Notes: a model not told the origin generated them from the sequence alone. Counted from the stretch's first letter, positions 9,154-18,651 are shown. The stretch is 64,000 nucleotides of DNA from G965277745 sp965277745 (GCA_965277745.1 OZ255837.1:1860001-1924000); one strand, 5' to 3'. Program-made: numbers and translations.

Positions 9154-9347
9154 TGGGTGCGTGATTCTCTGGAGGGATTGTGTTCGCGTAATGGTGAATC
9201 TCTCCTCTCGCGCGGAGAAGAGGATCGCTTGCCAAGGGAAAGTTGACGGAATTCTCCATTTGTCGAGAGCCGAAAACCATTGCCCACCGCCGGCACAGAG
9301 CAAGGAAGCATGGAACGGATAGGCGATGCGAAGCGTTGCCTGACCTA

Positions 9348-10545
9348 GTCATATGGAACTGAAAATCGCTTCATAAATTGATTGAGGAGACATAGACTCT
9401 GGGACGTTTGACTATCCCGGAGGGTGTTTTATGCCAGGCAGAAAGGGGCGGCCATCACCGCCATTGGTTTTGAGTTCTGAGGAGCGTGACTACCTTGAGC
9501 GTCAGGTTCGGCGACACCGGGCTCCCCGTTCTTTTTCCGATCGATGCCGGATGGTCCTGCGTTGCGCCGACGGGCTTTCGAGCAAGGAGGTTGGAGCCGA
9601 GCTCGGATTTCACGAGCACACGGTGGGCAAGTGGCGGCGGTGGTTCGTCAAGGATCGTGTGGACGGCCTTCTCGATGAGGCACGCCCCGGCCGCCCGCGC
9701 ACAGTTGAAGACGATCAGGTCGCGGCGGTCATTGAACGGACATTGCACAGCAAGCCCCGTGACGCCACCCATTGGTCCATCCGTTCGATGGCGAAGGAAA
9801 CAGGCCTGTCACACACGACGATCCGCCGCATTTGGAATGCCTTTGGCCTCCAACCCCATCGCAGCGATACCTTCAAACTGTCCAGTGACCCTTTGTTCGT
9901 CGAGAAGGTTCGCGATATCGTCGGCCTCTATCTCTCGCCGCCCAACCGGGCCTTGGTGTTGTCCGTTGACGAGAAGAGCCAGATCCAGGCATTGGACCGC
10001 TCCCAACCCATTCTGCCAATGGCCCCCGGCATCCCCGAACGGCAGACCCACGATTATGTGCGTCATGGCACGACATCGCTGTTCGCGGCTCTCGACGTGG
10101 CCAGCGGCTTTGTGATCGGGAAATGCTACAAGCGCCACAGGGCCAAAGAGTTTCTGTCCTTTCTGAAGGAAATCGACGCCAATATGCCCGATGATCTGGA
10201 TATCCATATCATCATGGACAATTACGCCACCCACAAAACCAAGGAGGTCAAAGCGTGGCTCGCCCGCCGACCGCGCTACCACGTCCACTTCACCCCCACA
10301 TCGGCATCATGGATCAATCAGGTCGAGCGTTGGTTTGCCGAACTCACCCGCAAACAGGTACAGCGGGGAGCGCATACCTCTGTCAAATCCCTGGAAGCCG
10401 ATATCACCAAATTCATTCAGTGCCACAACGAGAACCCAAAGCCTTTCAAATGGACGAAATCTGCTGATGAAATCCTGGCCTCCGTCAGGCGCTTTTGCCA
10501 ACGTGCTGATCAAACATTATGCGGCGAACTTTAGATTCAGGTGAC
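9348..10545 (+). mobile_element. IS630-family insertion sequence, copy A (1198 bp)
   Basis: The outer ends read GTCATATGGAACTG and, inverted, GTCACCTGAATCT, flanked on both sides by the dinucleotide TA (9346-9347 and 10546-10547) in a CTAG context. TA duplication is typical of the IS630/Tc1 group. A second, same-length copy in the opposite orientation is at 44537-45734. Bases 9154-9347 before the element contain nothing I recognise. Confidence 0.88.
9431..10534 (+). CDS. IS630-family transposase
   Basis: 367 residues and apparently intact. The N-terminal half is two helix-turn-helix units (LSSKEVGAELGFHEHTVGKWRR; GLSHTTIRRIWNAFGLQ). The catalytic core shows VLSVDEKSQIQALDR, IIMDNYATHKT and SWINQVERWFAELTRKQ, the DD-E triad of the IS630/mariner group. 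It differs from the copy at 44548-45651 at about five residues only (for example Trp/Arg in KWRRWFVK, Val/Leu in RYHVHF, Thr/Met in FKWTKSA). Translation starts at ATG 9431 with GGAGGG upstream. Confidence 0.93.
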   Translation: MPGRKGRPSPPLVLSSEERDYLERQVRRHRAPRSFSDRCRMVLRCADGLSSKEVGAELGFHEHTVGKWRRWFVKDRVDGLLDEARPGRPRTVEDDQVAAVIERTLHSKPRDATHWSIRSMAKETGLSHTTIRRIWNAFGLQPHRSDTFKLSSDPLFVEKVRDIVGLYLSPPNRALVLSVDEKSQIQALDRSQPILPMAPGIPERQTHDYVRHGTTSLFAALDVASGFVIGKCYKRHRAKEFLSFLKEIDANMPDDLDIHIIMDNYATHKTKEVKAWLARRPRYHVHFTPTSASWINQVERWFAELTRKQVQRGAHTSVKSLEADITKFIQCHNENPKPFKWTKSADEILASVRRFCQRADQTLCGEL

Positions 10546-10566
10546 TAGCATTGTTCGCATACCGCC

Positions 10567-11489
10567 TCAAAGCGATATCCGCATGGTGAGAAGATTTTTT
10601 CCGCCAATAGGCAAAACGCGCATGCCAAGGCGGTAACACTCGTTTGCGTTCAGCGCGTTCGTCGCGTTCTGAACCGGTTCGAGGCAGAGGAAATTCCGTT
10701 TCGCCGGGGCGAACAGGACACAGCGTTCCGCCTCATCGCTCGCCACGCCGATGACCTTGCCGTCGCCGTCGACCATGTGCGCGTTTCCATCCCAGCCTTC
10801 AAAGGTCGCATCGATCGTCCGCTCAGGCAAAAAACGCGCTTTTGAATAATCGAACGGTGTTCCCCTCGTCTCGTGACATTCGGCGGGAAGGGTGCAGTCA
10901 TCGGCGTTGCGGTAAGCGCGTGCGTTCAGTTCGATTCGCGTTGCGCGTCCACGGACAAATGCCGGATGAAAGCCCAGCGCGCAAGGCTGCGCATGGCGTT
11001 CGGTATTCTTGAACGCGAGTTTGCATTCCACTCCGCCGTCCGTCAGTTCGAAGCGTTGTGTCGCCTCGAAGGCCCAAGGCCAAGCATCGCCGGGTCGCGG
11101 ATGGGCGAGAAACAGGGTGATCGATGAACGATCCCGGGCCTGTATTTCCCATGCCGCTTCCCAGCCAACGCCATGCAAGGCGTGTGCATTGCCGCCGGGT
11201 GGGGTTGCAGTTTGTATTTCAGGCCTGCAAAACGGAATTCGCCATTGGCGATCCGGTTCGCGTAAGGAAGCAGCGGGAAACAACCTGCCAGCTAGCGATG
11301 AGTGCGCTTATCTCGAAACAGCGGGCGGATAACGGCGCGCCATCCAGCGCGTGTTCCAAGCCACAAGCCGGCGATTCGCCCACCGAGCCGGGGCGTGACC
11401 GCGAGCAGGAAGCGATCGCTTTCAAGCCACACCAATTTCCCGATGTCTTCGGCCAGATCGACCGGCCTCATCTCAGACAATGCCGCCAT
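10567..11489 (-). pseudogene. Aldose 1-epimerase (GalM-like), broken by a stop codon and a frameshift
   Basis: The N-terminal segment from ATG 11489 reads LLAVTPRLGGRIAGLWLG and is cut by an in-frame TAG at 11292-11294. Beyond the stop the same frame continues with the family signature LAGCFPLLPYANRIANGEF and then AAMH. There two extra bases (AC repeated, near 11175) shift the frame, and the remaining frame continues HALHGVGWEAAWEI ... GFHPAFVRG ... YRLGMRVLPIGG. An aldose mutarotase would convert sugar anomers before oxidation. The gene is the last of the left arm of the catabolic island and overlaps the SDR gene by 17 bases. Two independent lesions mean it is inactive here. Confidence 0.85.
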
Positions 11490-12237
11490 CGACGATGAAA
11501 TTCTGTCCGCTGCACGCGCGCGCGTCTTCCGAGAGCAGGAACAGGGTCATGGCGGCGATATCATCGGGTTGTAGGCGGAATTTGAGCGCTTGCTCGTCGA
11601 TGAACTGCCGCTCGAGCGCTCCATCCAGCCAAAGGCGTTTCTGACGTTCGGTCACAACCGCCCCGGGTACGACGCAATTCACTCGAATACCGAGCGCACC
11701 GAGTTCTTGCGCCATGGTGCGGGTCATCGCATGGATCGCGCCTTTGGCCGTACTATAGGCGACAAATCCGCTACGCCTGCGCATCCAGCTGACCGATCCC
11801 ATATTGATCACGCTGCCGCCGTCTGTCATCAGATCGGCCGCCTTTTGCATGGCAAAGAAATGTGGGCGCAGATTGACATCGAGACGCTCGTCCCAGTCGT
11901 CGGGCGTCACTTCCCGGAAATGGTGGCGGTCATCGCGCGCGGCGTTGTTCACCAGACCATGAAGAGGCGCCGTGTGGGAGGCCGCGGCTGTACTCATTGC
12001 GCCGTGCAAAGCCGCGATATCACGCACGTCGGCGACTTGGAACCAGGGGCGAACGCTGCCGCTGTTTTCGATTTCCTCGCACAATTGCAGGGATGACACC
12101 TCGTCGAGGTCGATAAAAGCGACCTGACTTCCCTGATCGGCAAGCGCGCGGACGATATGGGCACCGATACCCGATCCGCCACCGGTAACGAAAATCGTTT
12201 TGTTTTTCAGGCTAGGATATTGGTTGGAAAGCGCCAT
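11473..12237 (-). CDS. SDR-family sugar (aldose) dehydrogenase
   Basis: 254 residues. TGGGSGIGAHI (about residues 18-28) is the NAD(P) glycine motif, NNAA lies near residue 96, and YSTAKGA is the catalytic Tyr-x-x-x-Lys, with upstream Ser in NMGSVSW. The end (SGQNFIVDGG) is typical of classical SDRs. From its neighbours it probably oxidises an aldose such as xylose, arabinose, fucose or galactose to the lactone hydrolysed by the adjacent lactonase; the exact sugar cannot be told from sequence. GGAGAA precedes ATG 12237, and the lactonase stop is 15 bases upstream. Confidence 0.85.
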   Translation of the reverse strand: MALSNQYPSLKNKTIFVTGGGSGIGAHIVRALADQGSQVAFIDLDEVSSLQLCEEIENSGSVRPWFQVADVRDIAALHGAMSTAAASHTAPLHGLVNNAARDDRHHFREVTPDDWDERLDVNLRPHFFAMQKAADLMTDGGSVINMGSVSWMRRRSGFVAYSTAKGAIHAMTRTMAQELGALGIRVNCVVPGAVVTERQKRLWLDGALERQFIDEQALKFRLQPDDIAAMTLFLLSEDARACSGQNFIVDGGIV

Positions 12238-12252
12238 CGGGGTGTTCTCCGT

Positions 12253-13149
12253 TCAAACGCCGTTGCCGAATCGATATTCCGGCAGTCCCGGCGTGGTGAC
12301 ACGAAAAGTGAAAATGCCGCCCGCCCGCGGGTATTTCCGCAGCGCTTGCGGCGTCATGTTATCGCGCGCGGTCGTCACATAGGCCGTTTTCAGATCAGGG
12401 TCGCCAAAGGCGATCATGGTGCAATGTTTGGCCGGGATCGCGATCTCGGCGACGATCTCGCCATCCGCGGCGATACGGACAACCCGCCCGCCGTCATAAA
12501 GCGCGGACCAGTAATAACCTTGCGCATCCACCGAGGCGCCATCGGGGCGTCCCTTGCCAGGCAGGAAACGATGGAATACCCGCTTGTTCGATGCGACACC
12601 GGTACGCACGTCGTAATCGAGGACATAGATCACATGGTTGGGGGTGTCGCTGTAGTACATCCGTGAACCATCCGGGCTGAAGGTGAGGCCGTTCACGGTC
12701 CAGGCGTCGCCGCCAAGCCGGGTGACCTCGCCGCGACAATCGAGGGCATAGAGGCTTCCATCGGCCGCTGTCTTCGCTTGATTCATCGTCCCGGCGACGA
12801 AGCGCCCGGCAGGGTCACAGCGTCCGTCATTGAATCGATTGTCCGGTTTATCGCCTTCGGGGTCGGCGATGGCGAGCGCGGGCGCGTCGAAGTGGTCGAA
12901 GCGCACGAATCCCGAGCGCATGGCGGCGATGAATCCGCCGTCGCCATCAAGCGCGAAGCAGCCGATTTCTTCCGCAAAGCGGCGTACGCGATCGACGCCA
13001 GAGGCAGGATCGAAGGCATGCAGCTCACAGGATTCGATATCCACCCAGTACAGGATGGCGGTTTTTTCGTCCCAACGTGGACATTCGCCCAAGCGAGCCT
13101 TGGCGTCGAGGACGCAGCGCACGCGGACTTTTTTATCGCCCTTGCTCAT
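12253..13149 (-). CDS. SMP-30/gluconolactonase family sugar lactonase
   Basis: About 298 residues with the six-bladed propeller features of the SMP-30 family: LGECPRWDEKTAILYWVDIES at the start (metal Glu), NRFNDGRCDPAGRFVAGTMN (metal Asn), WTVNGLTFSPDGSRMYYSDT (metal Asn and Asp) and GRPDGASVDAQGYYWSALY. It would hydrolyse the aldonolactone made by the SDR. The start is ATG 13149, overlapping the ALDH stop by 17 bases; ATG 13170 is also possible. It is cytoplasmic, with no signal peptide. Confidence 0.88.
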   Translation of the reverse strand: MSKGDKKVRVRCVLDAKARLGECPRWDEKTAILYWVDIESCELHAFDPASGVDRVRRFAEEIGCFALDGDGGFIAAMRSGFVRFDHFDAPALAIADPEGDKPDNRFNDGRCDPAGRFVAGTMNQAKTAADGSLYALDCRGEVTRLGGDAWTVNGLTFSPDGSRMYYSDTPNHVIYVLDYDVRTGVASNKRVFHRFLPGKGRPDGASVDAQGYYWSALYDGGRVVRIAADGEIVAEIAIPAKHCTMIAFGDPDLKTAYVTTARDNMTPQALRKYPRAGGIFTFRVTTPGLPEYRFGNGV

Positions 13150-14602
13150 CGAGACCGGCCATGCAGACATATTTGATGTTGAGATAGTCCTCGATGCCGT
13201 ACCTTGATCCTTCCCGTCCGATCCCCGACTGTTTGTAGCCCCCGAATGGCGCGATTTCAGTGGAAATCACCCCGGCGTTGACCCCGACAAGGCCGCTTTC
13301 GAGCGCTTCGGCGAGTTTCCAGATACGTGCGATGTCACGAGAATAAAAATAGGCGGCGAGACCGAATTCCGTATCGTTGGCCATCTCGATGACTTCGTCG
13401 TCACAATGGAAGCGGAACAACGGTGCCACCGGACCGAAGGTTTCTTCGTGAAAGATTCTCATCTCGCGGCTCGCCTCGGTGATCACGGTCGGAGAAAAAA
13501 AGCGTCCACCTTTGCGGTGGCGCTCACCACCTACAATGACTTTGCCGCCTTTGGCGACGGCATCACGGACATGCGCCTGCACCTTGGCGAGCGCCTTGTT
13601 GTCGATCAGCGGTCCCTGTTCGACACCGTCTTCGAAGCCGCAACCGACTTTCAAGTTGGCGACCGCTTCGGCGAGTTTGCTGACGAAGTCGTCATACACG
13701 CTGTCGTGGACGAAAATCCGGTTGGCGCAGACACAGGTCTGGCCCGTGTTGCGGTATTTCGAGTCGATCAAACCGGCAACCGCGGCGTCGAGGTCGGCGT
13801 CTTCACACACGATAAATGGCGCGTTTCCACCAAGTTCGAGGCTGATTTTCTTGATCGTCGCCGCACATTGACGCATCAACAAGCGCCCGATCTCGGTGGA
13901 GCCGGTGAAGGTCAATTTGCGTACTTTGCCACTCGTGGTGAACGCTTCGCCGATCATCCGCGCTGAACCGGTGAGAATCGAAAACAGGCCGGGCGGAAGC
14001 CCGGCGCGTTCGGCGAGAACGGCCAGCGCAAGCGCTGAAAACGGGGTTTGTATCGCCGGTTTGATCACCATCGAACAGCCTGCGGCGAGAGCGGGAGCCG
14101 CTTTTCGCGTGATCATCGCGGCGGGAAAGTTCCACGGCGTGATCGCCGCGCACACGCCGACCGCTTCCTTGAGAACGACAATGCGGCGCCCGGCGCGATC
14201 GGTCGGGATAACGTCGCCGTAAACGCGCTTGCCTTCTTCGGCGAACCACTGCAGGAACGAGGCGGCATAGGCTATTTCCCCTTTCGACTCGTTGAGCGGT
14301 TTGCCTTGCTCGAGCGTCATCAAGCACGCGAGATCGTCCTGATGTTCGAGCATCAGGTCGTGCCAACGCCGTAAAACGGCGCCGCGTGCCTTGGCGGTTT
14401 CTTTTTTCCAGGTTTTCTGCGCGATTGCAGCGCCATCGATGGCCGCGCCGATTTTGGCGGGAGAGAGATCAGGAACCGATCCGATGATTTCCCCGGTCGC
14501 CGGATCTGTTACATCGATCGATTTGCCTTCTTCGCCCTGAACCCATTTACCGGCGACAAAGGCGGCCTGACGAAACAACTCATTGTCATGTAATGCAATC
14601 AT
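13133..14602 (-). CDS. NAD(P)-dependent aldehyde dehydrogenase (succinate-/glycolaldehyde-type)
   Basis: 489 residues. ITPWNFPAAMITRK and FTGSTEIGRLL form the cofactor site, LELGGNAPFIV holds the catalytic Glu, and NTGQTCVCANR the catalytic Cys. It resembles GabD-type and alpha-ketoglutaric-semialdehyde dehydrogenases. In this island an HpcH/HpaI aldolase would release glycolaldehyde or lactaldehyde, so oxidation of that aldehyde is the likely role; a ketoglutarate-semialdehyde role would need a second dehydratase that I do not see. ATG 14602 has GAGGAGGG eight bases upstream. It is the first gene of the left arm after gntR. Confidence 0.88.
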   Translation of the reverse strand: MIALHDNELFRQAAFVAGKWVQGEEGKSIDVTDPATGEIIGSVPDLSPAKIGAAIDGAAIAQKTWKKETAKARGAVLRRWHDLMLEHQDDLACLMTLEQGKPLNESKGEIAYAASFLQWFAEEGKRVYGDVIPTDRAGRRIVVLKEAVGVCAAITPWNFPAAMITRKAAPALAAGCSMVIKPAIQTPFSALALAVLAERAGLPPGLFSILTGSARMIGEAFTTSGKVRKLTFTGSTEIGRLLMRQCAATIKKISLELGGNAPFIVCEDADLDAAVAGLIDSKYRNTGQTCVCANRIFVHDSVYDDFVSKLAEAVANLKVGCGFEDGVEQGPLIDNKALAKVQAHVRDAVAKGGKVIVGGERHRKGGRFFSPTVITEASREMRIFHEETFGPVAPLFRFHCDDEVIEMANDTEFGLAAYFYSRDIARIWKLAEALESGLVGVNAGVISTEIAPFGGYKQSGIGREGSRYGIEDYLNIKYVCMAGLDEQGR

Positions 14603-14640
14603 TTTATTTTCCCTCCTCGGTGAAAAACCGTTCAACGCAT

Positions 14641-15390
14641 TCAGTTAAGTTTCACGAAGTAATGATAACGCGAACTTTCACAGTAGCTTATCCGGTATTC
14701 GACCGCTCGTCCATCAAGCCGGTATGCCTTGCGCTCGATGGCGAGCACTGGGGTGGCAACAGGAATTTCCAGATGACGGGCGATGGTCTTGTCCGCCGCT
14801 TTGGCTTTGATTCGGTCCTCTGCACGATGAATCGTCACGTCATGTTCGCGTTCGTAGAAATTGTAGAGCGCATCGGGCAACTGCCGTTCCCGCGCCAGTC
14901 CCGCGAAGAGTTCGCAGGGCAGATAAATACGCTCGAACAACGCGCGCATGTTCTTGAGGAAGCGGATTCTCTGGATAAAGAACAAAGTCGCCTCTTTTTC
15001 GCATTGCAGTTCCTGGTTGACCGCTGCAACCGCGGCAATTTCGTCGACGGACACTGTCAGGCTTCGCGGAATCGCATGCAGGCCATCGTTGCGCGTGATA
15101 TGGAAATAATGGAACAAACTGTTTTGCGGCGTTGTCTTGGTGATGAAGGTGCCCTTGCCTTGCCGGCGAAACACGATATTTTCGTCGCTCAATTCGTCGA
15201 GTGCCTTGCGGATCGTCCCCTGGCTGACACCGAATTCATCCGCAAGGTCGAATTCGCTGGGTAGGATTGCCCCCGCTTTCCAGCGTCCTTCGACAATATC
15301 GCGAATGAGCAGCTCTTTTACCTGGGTATAAAGGGGTAACGCGCTCGGGTTCCGTTTTCTCGATCGCGGAGCGGAGGGGTTTTTTTCCAT
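14641..15390 (-). CDS. GntR-family (HutC/FadR-like UTRA) transcriptional regulator
   Basis: 249 residues. An N-terminal winged helix-turn-helix (LPLYTQVKELLIRDIVEGRW; FGVSQGTIRKALDELSDENI; RRQGKGTFI) is followed by a UTRA effector domain, indicating a HutC-subfamily regulator. It lies between the two arms of the catabolic island and probably responds to a pathway sugar or sugar acid. I chose ATG 15390: a strong promoter has its -10 over the upstream ATG 15420, so that codon would lie before the transcript start. There is no clear ribosome-binding site close to 15390, so the start stays somewhat uncertain. Confidence 0.87.
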   Translation of the reverse strand: MEKNPSAPRSRKRNPSALPLYTQVKELLIRDIVEGRWKAGAILPSEFDLADEFGVSQGTIRKALDELSDENIVFRRQGKGTFITKTTPQNSLFHYFHITRNDGLHAIPRSLTVSVDEIAAVAAVNQELQCEKEATLFFIQRIRFLKNMRALFERIYLPCELFAGLARERQLPDALYNFYEREHDVTIHRAEDRIKAKAADKTIARHLEIPVATPVLAIERKAYRLDGRAVEYRISYCESSRYHYFVKLN

Positions 15391-15418
15391 GAATATATCG
15401 ACATGTTTCCTTTGTTGC

Positions 15419-15447
15419 ATTATATCTTATATAAGATATAAAATCAA
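15419..15447 (-). promoter_or_regulatory. gntR promoter with a perfect 20-bp palindromic operator
   Basis: On the minus strand TTGATT (15447-15442) and TATAAT (15424-15419) are separated by exactly 17 bases. Bases 15421-15440 form a perfect palindrome (half-site TATATCTTAT) that covers the spacer and most of the -10 box. Bound repressor would block this promoter, so autoregulation by the GntR protein is likely, possibly with control of the divergent dehydratase operon starting at 15540. Confidence 0.65.
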
Positions 15448-15539
15448 TAAGTGAAAATAACAACATAAACCTTGCATAGATAAAGTGACAGAAGATTCAT
15501 AAAAAATCACTTTTATCTCAGAACACGAAGGAGGAGAAA

Positions 15540-17276
15540 TTGCGCCGCGAAAATCGGCCTCGGAAACCGCAAGATTTGCGCAGTCACCGTTGGTTCGGTG
15601 GCGATACCATGCGCGGCTTCGCCCATCGTCAGCGTCTTTTGCAAACGGGGTATCGCCGCGAAGATTTTCTCGGGCGGCCTGTTATCGCCATCGTCAATAC
15701 CTGGAGCGATATTTCCACCTGTCACGTACACCTGCGTGAGCGCGCCCGCTCCGTGCGCGAAGGCGTGTTACGCGCGGGCGGTTATCCGATCGAACTGCCG
15801 GCGATGTCCCTTGGTGAAGTGATGGTCAAGCCAACCGCCATGTTCTATCGTAACCTGCTCGCGATGGAATGCGAGGAGTTGTTGCGCTGCCATCCGGTCG
15901 ATGGCGCGGTCCTCCTCGGCGGTTGCGACAAGACCACGCCGGGCCTTCTGATGGGCGCGATCAGCATGAATCTTCCGGCCATTTACCTGCCTGCGGGGGC
16001 GACCTTGTCGGGATGGTTCAAAGGCGAGAAAATCGGCACCGGAACGCACACCCGAAAATATTGGGACGCTTTGCGTGGCGGCGCGATTTCCCGCGAAGAC
16101 TGGATAGAGCTCGAATCCTCGATGACACGCTCGTGCGGCACATGCAACACCATGGGCACGGCATCGACGATGACCTTCATCGCCGAGACGCTTGGCTTTA
16201 CCCTGCCCGGCGCGGCGACAATCCCGGCGGTCGATTCGGCGCATGCGCGCATGGCCGCCGCCGCGGGGGAACGCATCGTCGATATGGTCTGGAGCAACTT
16301 GACCCCGAAGTCCTTTCTGACGCGAAAATCTTTCGAGAACGCGATCATCGTCGACATGGCCCTTGGCGGATCGACCAATGCCGTGATCCATACAATCGCG
16401 ATTGCAGGGCGCGCCGGGATCGAAGTGACCCTTGATCACTTCGATTTCTATTCGGAGAAAATTCCCCTCATCGCCAATCTGATGCCAAGTGGCAAATACC
16501 TGATGGAAGATCTCTACTACGCGGGCGGCAGTCTGGCTTTGCTCTCCCGCTTGCAGGAGCACCTCCATCTGGAGCAGAGAGGGGTCAGCGGTAAAACCCT
16601 AGGGGAACTTATCGGCGAAGCGGAAATTTACGATGACGATATCATCCGGACACTCGACAATCCGGTGAGCGTCGAGGGGAGTCTCGCGGTTCTCGTTGGC
16701 AATATCGCCCCGGACGGGGCGGTCATCAAGCCCTGTGCGGCGAGCGCACATCTGATGCGTCATCGTGGTCCCGCCCTGGTCTTCGAGAACTATACCGAGA
16801 TGGCGGCGAAAATCGACGATCCTACGCTCGATGTCGACGAGAACACGGTACTGGTGCTCAAGAACGCGGGGCCGATCGGCGGCCCGGGAATGCCGGAGTG
16901 GGGTGGGCTACCGATTCCGCGGAAGCTGCTGCAAAAAGGGGTACGGGACATGGTACGCATTTCCGATGCGCGCATGAGTGGCACCCATTTCGGAACCTGT
17001 GTCCTGCATGTCGCGCCCGAAGCGGCGATCGGCGGTCCGCTCGCGCTCGTCGAGAGCGGAGACGAGATCACCCTCGACGTCGCCGCCCGCAAACTGCATC
17101 TGCATGTATCCGACGCACAGATCGAAACGAGACGCGGTAAGCGCCACGTCGAGATCGAAAAGCCGCCACGCGGTTACGGCGTGCTTTTCTGCGAACACGT
17201 CACCCAGGCGAACGAAGGTTGCGATTTCGACTTCTTGATGGGAGAGGACACACTCCCCGAACCGGAGATTTTCTGA
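15540..17276 (+). CDS. IlvD/Edd-family sugar-acid dehydratase (pentonate/hexonate type)
   Basis: 578 residues. Conserved IlvD/Edd features include the cysteines in ISTCHVHL, GGCDKTTPG and SCGTCNTMGTAST, which ligate the iron-sulfur cluster, and the C-terminal ISDARMSGTHFG. Length and sequence style match the arabinonate/xylonate dehydratase subgroup rather than biosynthetic IlvD. It would convert an aldonate to the 2-keto-3-deoxy acid. TTG at 15540 is the likely start, preceded by a strong AAGGAGGAG. It opens the right-hand operon, and its TGA overlaps the aldolase ATG. Confidence 0.88.
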   Translation: MRRENRPRKPQDLRSHRWFGGDTMRGFAHRQRLLQTGYRREDFLGRPVIAIVNTWSDISTCHVHLRERARSVREGVLRAGGYPIELPAMSLGEVMVKPTAMFYRNLLAMECEELLRCHPVDGAVLLGGCDKTTPGLLMGAISMNLPAIYLPAGATLSGWFKGEKIGTGTHTRKYWDALRGGAISREDWIELESSMTRSCGTCNTMGTASTMTFIAETLGFTLPGAATIPAVDSAHARMAAAAGERIVDMVWSNLTPKSFLTRKSFENAIIVDMALGGSTNAVIHTIAIAGRAGIEVTLDHFDFYSEKIPLIANLMPSGKYLMEDLYYAGGSLALLSRLQEHLHLEQRGVSGKTLGELIGEAEIYDDDIIRTLDNPVSVEGSLAVLVGNIAPDGAVIKPCAASAHLMRHRGPALVFENYTEMAAKIDDPTLDVDENTVLVLKNAGPIGGPGMPEWGGLPIPRKLLQKGVRDMVRISDARMSGTHFGTCVLHVAPEAAIGGPLALVESGDEITLDVAARKLHLHVSDAQIETRRGKRHVEIEKPPRGYGVLFCEHVTQANEGCDFDFLMGEDTLPEPEIF

Positions 17277-18085
17277 TGGCTGACGATTTTTTGCGCAACC
17301 GTTTCAAACATGCCCTTTCCGAGGGGAAACGCTTGATCGGCGGCTGGAGCCTTTCCGGATCGGCGACGGTGGTCGAAGCGTTGGCCTATGTTCCCTATGA
17401 CTATCTGGTCATCGATCTCGAACATTCTCCCTCCGCTCCCCACGACCTTCCCGCCCTGTTACGTGCGGCGGAGGCGGCGGGCAGCGTTGCCCTGGTGCGG
17501 ATGCCGAACCACGACCCGACGGTGATTGCGAAAGTCCTCGATCTTGGCGCCACCTCGCTCTTGTTGCCGTTTGTCCAAAGCGCCGAGCAGGCGCGCCATA
17601 TCGTCAACGCGGCAAAATATCCGCCTCGAGGCAACCGGGGTTTTGCCGCCATGACCCGTGCGAGTCACTATCTGTCGCTCGAAAACTATGTCGAGCGCGC
17701 CAACGACGAACTCGTCCTGATCGCTCAACTGGAAACCCTCGAAGCCCTAGATCAGGCGTCGCGGATCGCCACGGTCGAAGGCATCGACGCGGTCTTTGTC
17801 GGTCCCACCGACTTGTCTATCCGCGTCGGTGTTCCGGGCCAGGTGACCGCGGACGCCGTTCGTGCTCCGATGGAAGCCTGTGTCGCCGAGATGAAACGTC
17901 TCGACGTTGCCATCGGAACGGTTTGCCCGAATCCCGAGGCCGCCAGTTGGGCGATTGACGCGGGCTTCGATTATGTCTCGGTCGCCAATGACCTCTCCCT
18001 GATGGTGGCCAACGCGCGCGCCGTATTGGCACAGCTGCGCAACGCGACCAACACGCCATCCGCGGGCATCGGAAGCCGCCGATGA
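17276..18085 (+). CDS. HpcH/HpaI-family class II 2-keto-3-deoxy sugar-acid aldolase
   Basis: 269 residues with LVIDLEHSP (catalytic-base region), VRMPNHDPTVIAKVLDLGATSLLLPFV (metal-binding barrel strands) and VFVGPTDLS. Members cleave 2-keto-3-deoxy acids to pyruvate and an aldehyde. After the IlvD dehydratase this gives the non-phosphorylating aldolase route, with glycolaldehyde expected for pentonates and lactaldehyde for 6-deoxyhexonates. The start ATG 17276 lies in TGATG with the upstream stop, and the gene overlaps dctQ by four bases. Confidence 0.88.
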   Translation: MADDFLRNRFKHALSEGKRLIGGWSLSGSATVVEALAYVPYDYLVIDLEHSPSAPHDLPALLRAAEAAGSVALVRMPNHDPTVIAKVLDLGATSLLLPFVQSAEQARHIVNAAKYPPRGNRGFAAMTRASHYLSLENYVERANDELVLIAQLETLEALDQASRIATVEGIDAVFVGPTDLSIRVGVPGQVTADAVRAPMEACVAEMKRLDVAIGTVCPNPEAASWAIDAGFDYVSVANDLSLMVANARAVLAQLRNATNTPSAGIGSRR

Positions 18086-18651
18086 CCGCCCTGTATCGCC
18101 TCATCGATTACTGGGCGGCGTTGAACCTCGCCCTCCTCAAGATCGCGAAATGGATAATCATCACGATGATCGCCCTGATGACGGTGGTAATCGCGTTGCA
18201 AGTCTTGTTCCGCTACGGGTTGAACGACGCGTTGTCCTGGTCCGAGGAAGTCGCGCGTTACATGATGGTGTGGATGACCTTTCTCGGCGTGCCGATTGTC
18301 ACTTACAAACTCTCCCACCCGCAGTTGACCATGATTTCGGACGCGCTGCAAGGGAAATTACGCAATCTGCTCGCTATCGCATTGCAAGGATTGTGTGCTG
18401 TCGTCCTGGTTTACGGGATCAAATATTCATGGGGATATGCGTTGGGTGGTCTGCGCGTTTCCGCAAATTCCGTGCCGGTTGTCAAGTTCTTCTCCTACGT
18501 CGCCGTTCCGATCGGGCTCGGACTCACCCTGTCGGTAATCTGCGAACTGATCACGAAATTGACCCTGGCGACATCGAGCCGATCGGCAACGCGGCATTTC
18601 GGCACTCTCGACGCCCAAGTCAGAAACCGCATTTTCCACCAAGATTTATAG
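18082..18651 (+). CDS. TRAP transporter small permease (DctQ family)
   Basis: 189 residues with four hydrophobic helices, including IIITMIALMTVVIALQVLF and the DctQ signature WSEEVARYMMVWMTFLGVP. DctQ subunits pair with DctM to move substrates delivered by a periplasmic binding protein, driven by a sodium gradient. The start ATG overlaps the aldolase TGA (ATGA), showing tight coupling. The C-terminal 30 residues are hydrophilic. Confidence 0.9.
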   Translation: MTALYRLIDYWAALNLALLKIAKWIIITMIALMTVVIALQVLFRYGLNDALSWSEEVARYMMVWMTFLGVPIVTYKLSHPQLTMISDALQGKLRNLLAIALQGLCAVVLVYGIKYSWGYALGGLRVSANSVPVVKFFSYVAVPIGLGLTLSVICELITKLTLATSSRSATRHFGTLDAQVRNRIFHQDL

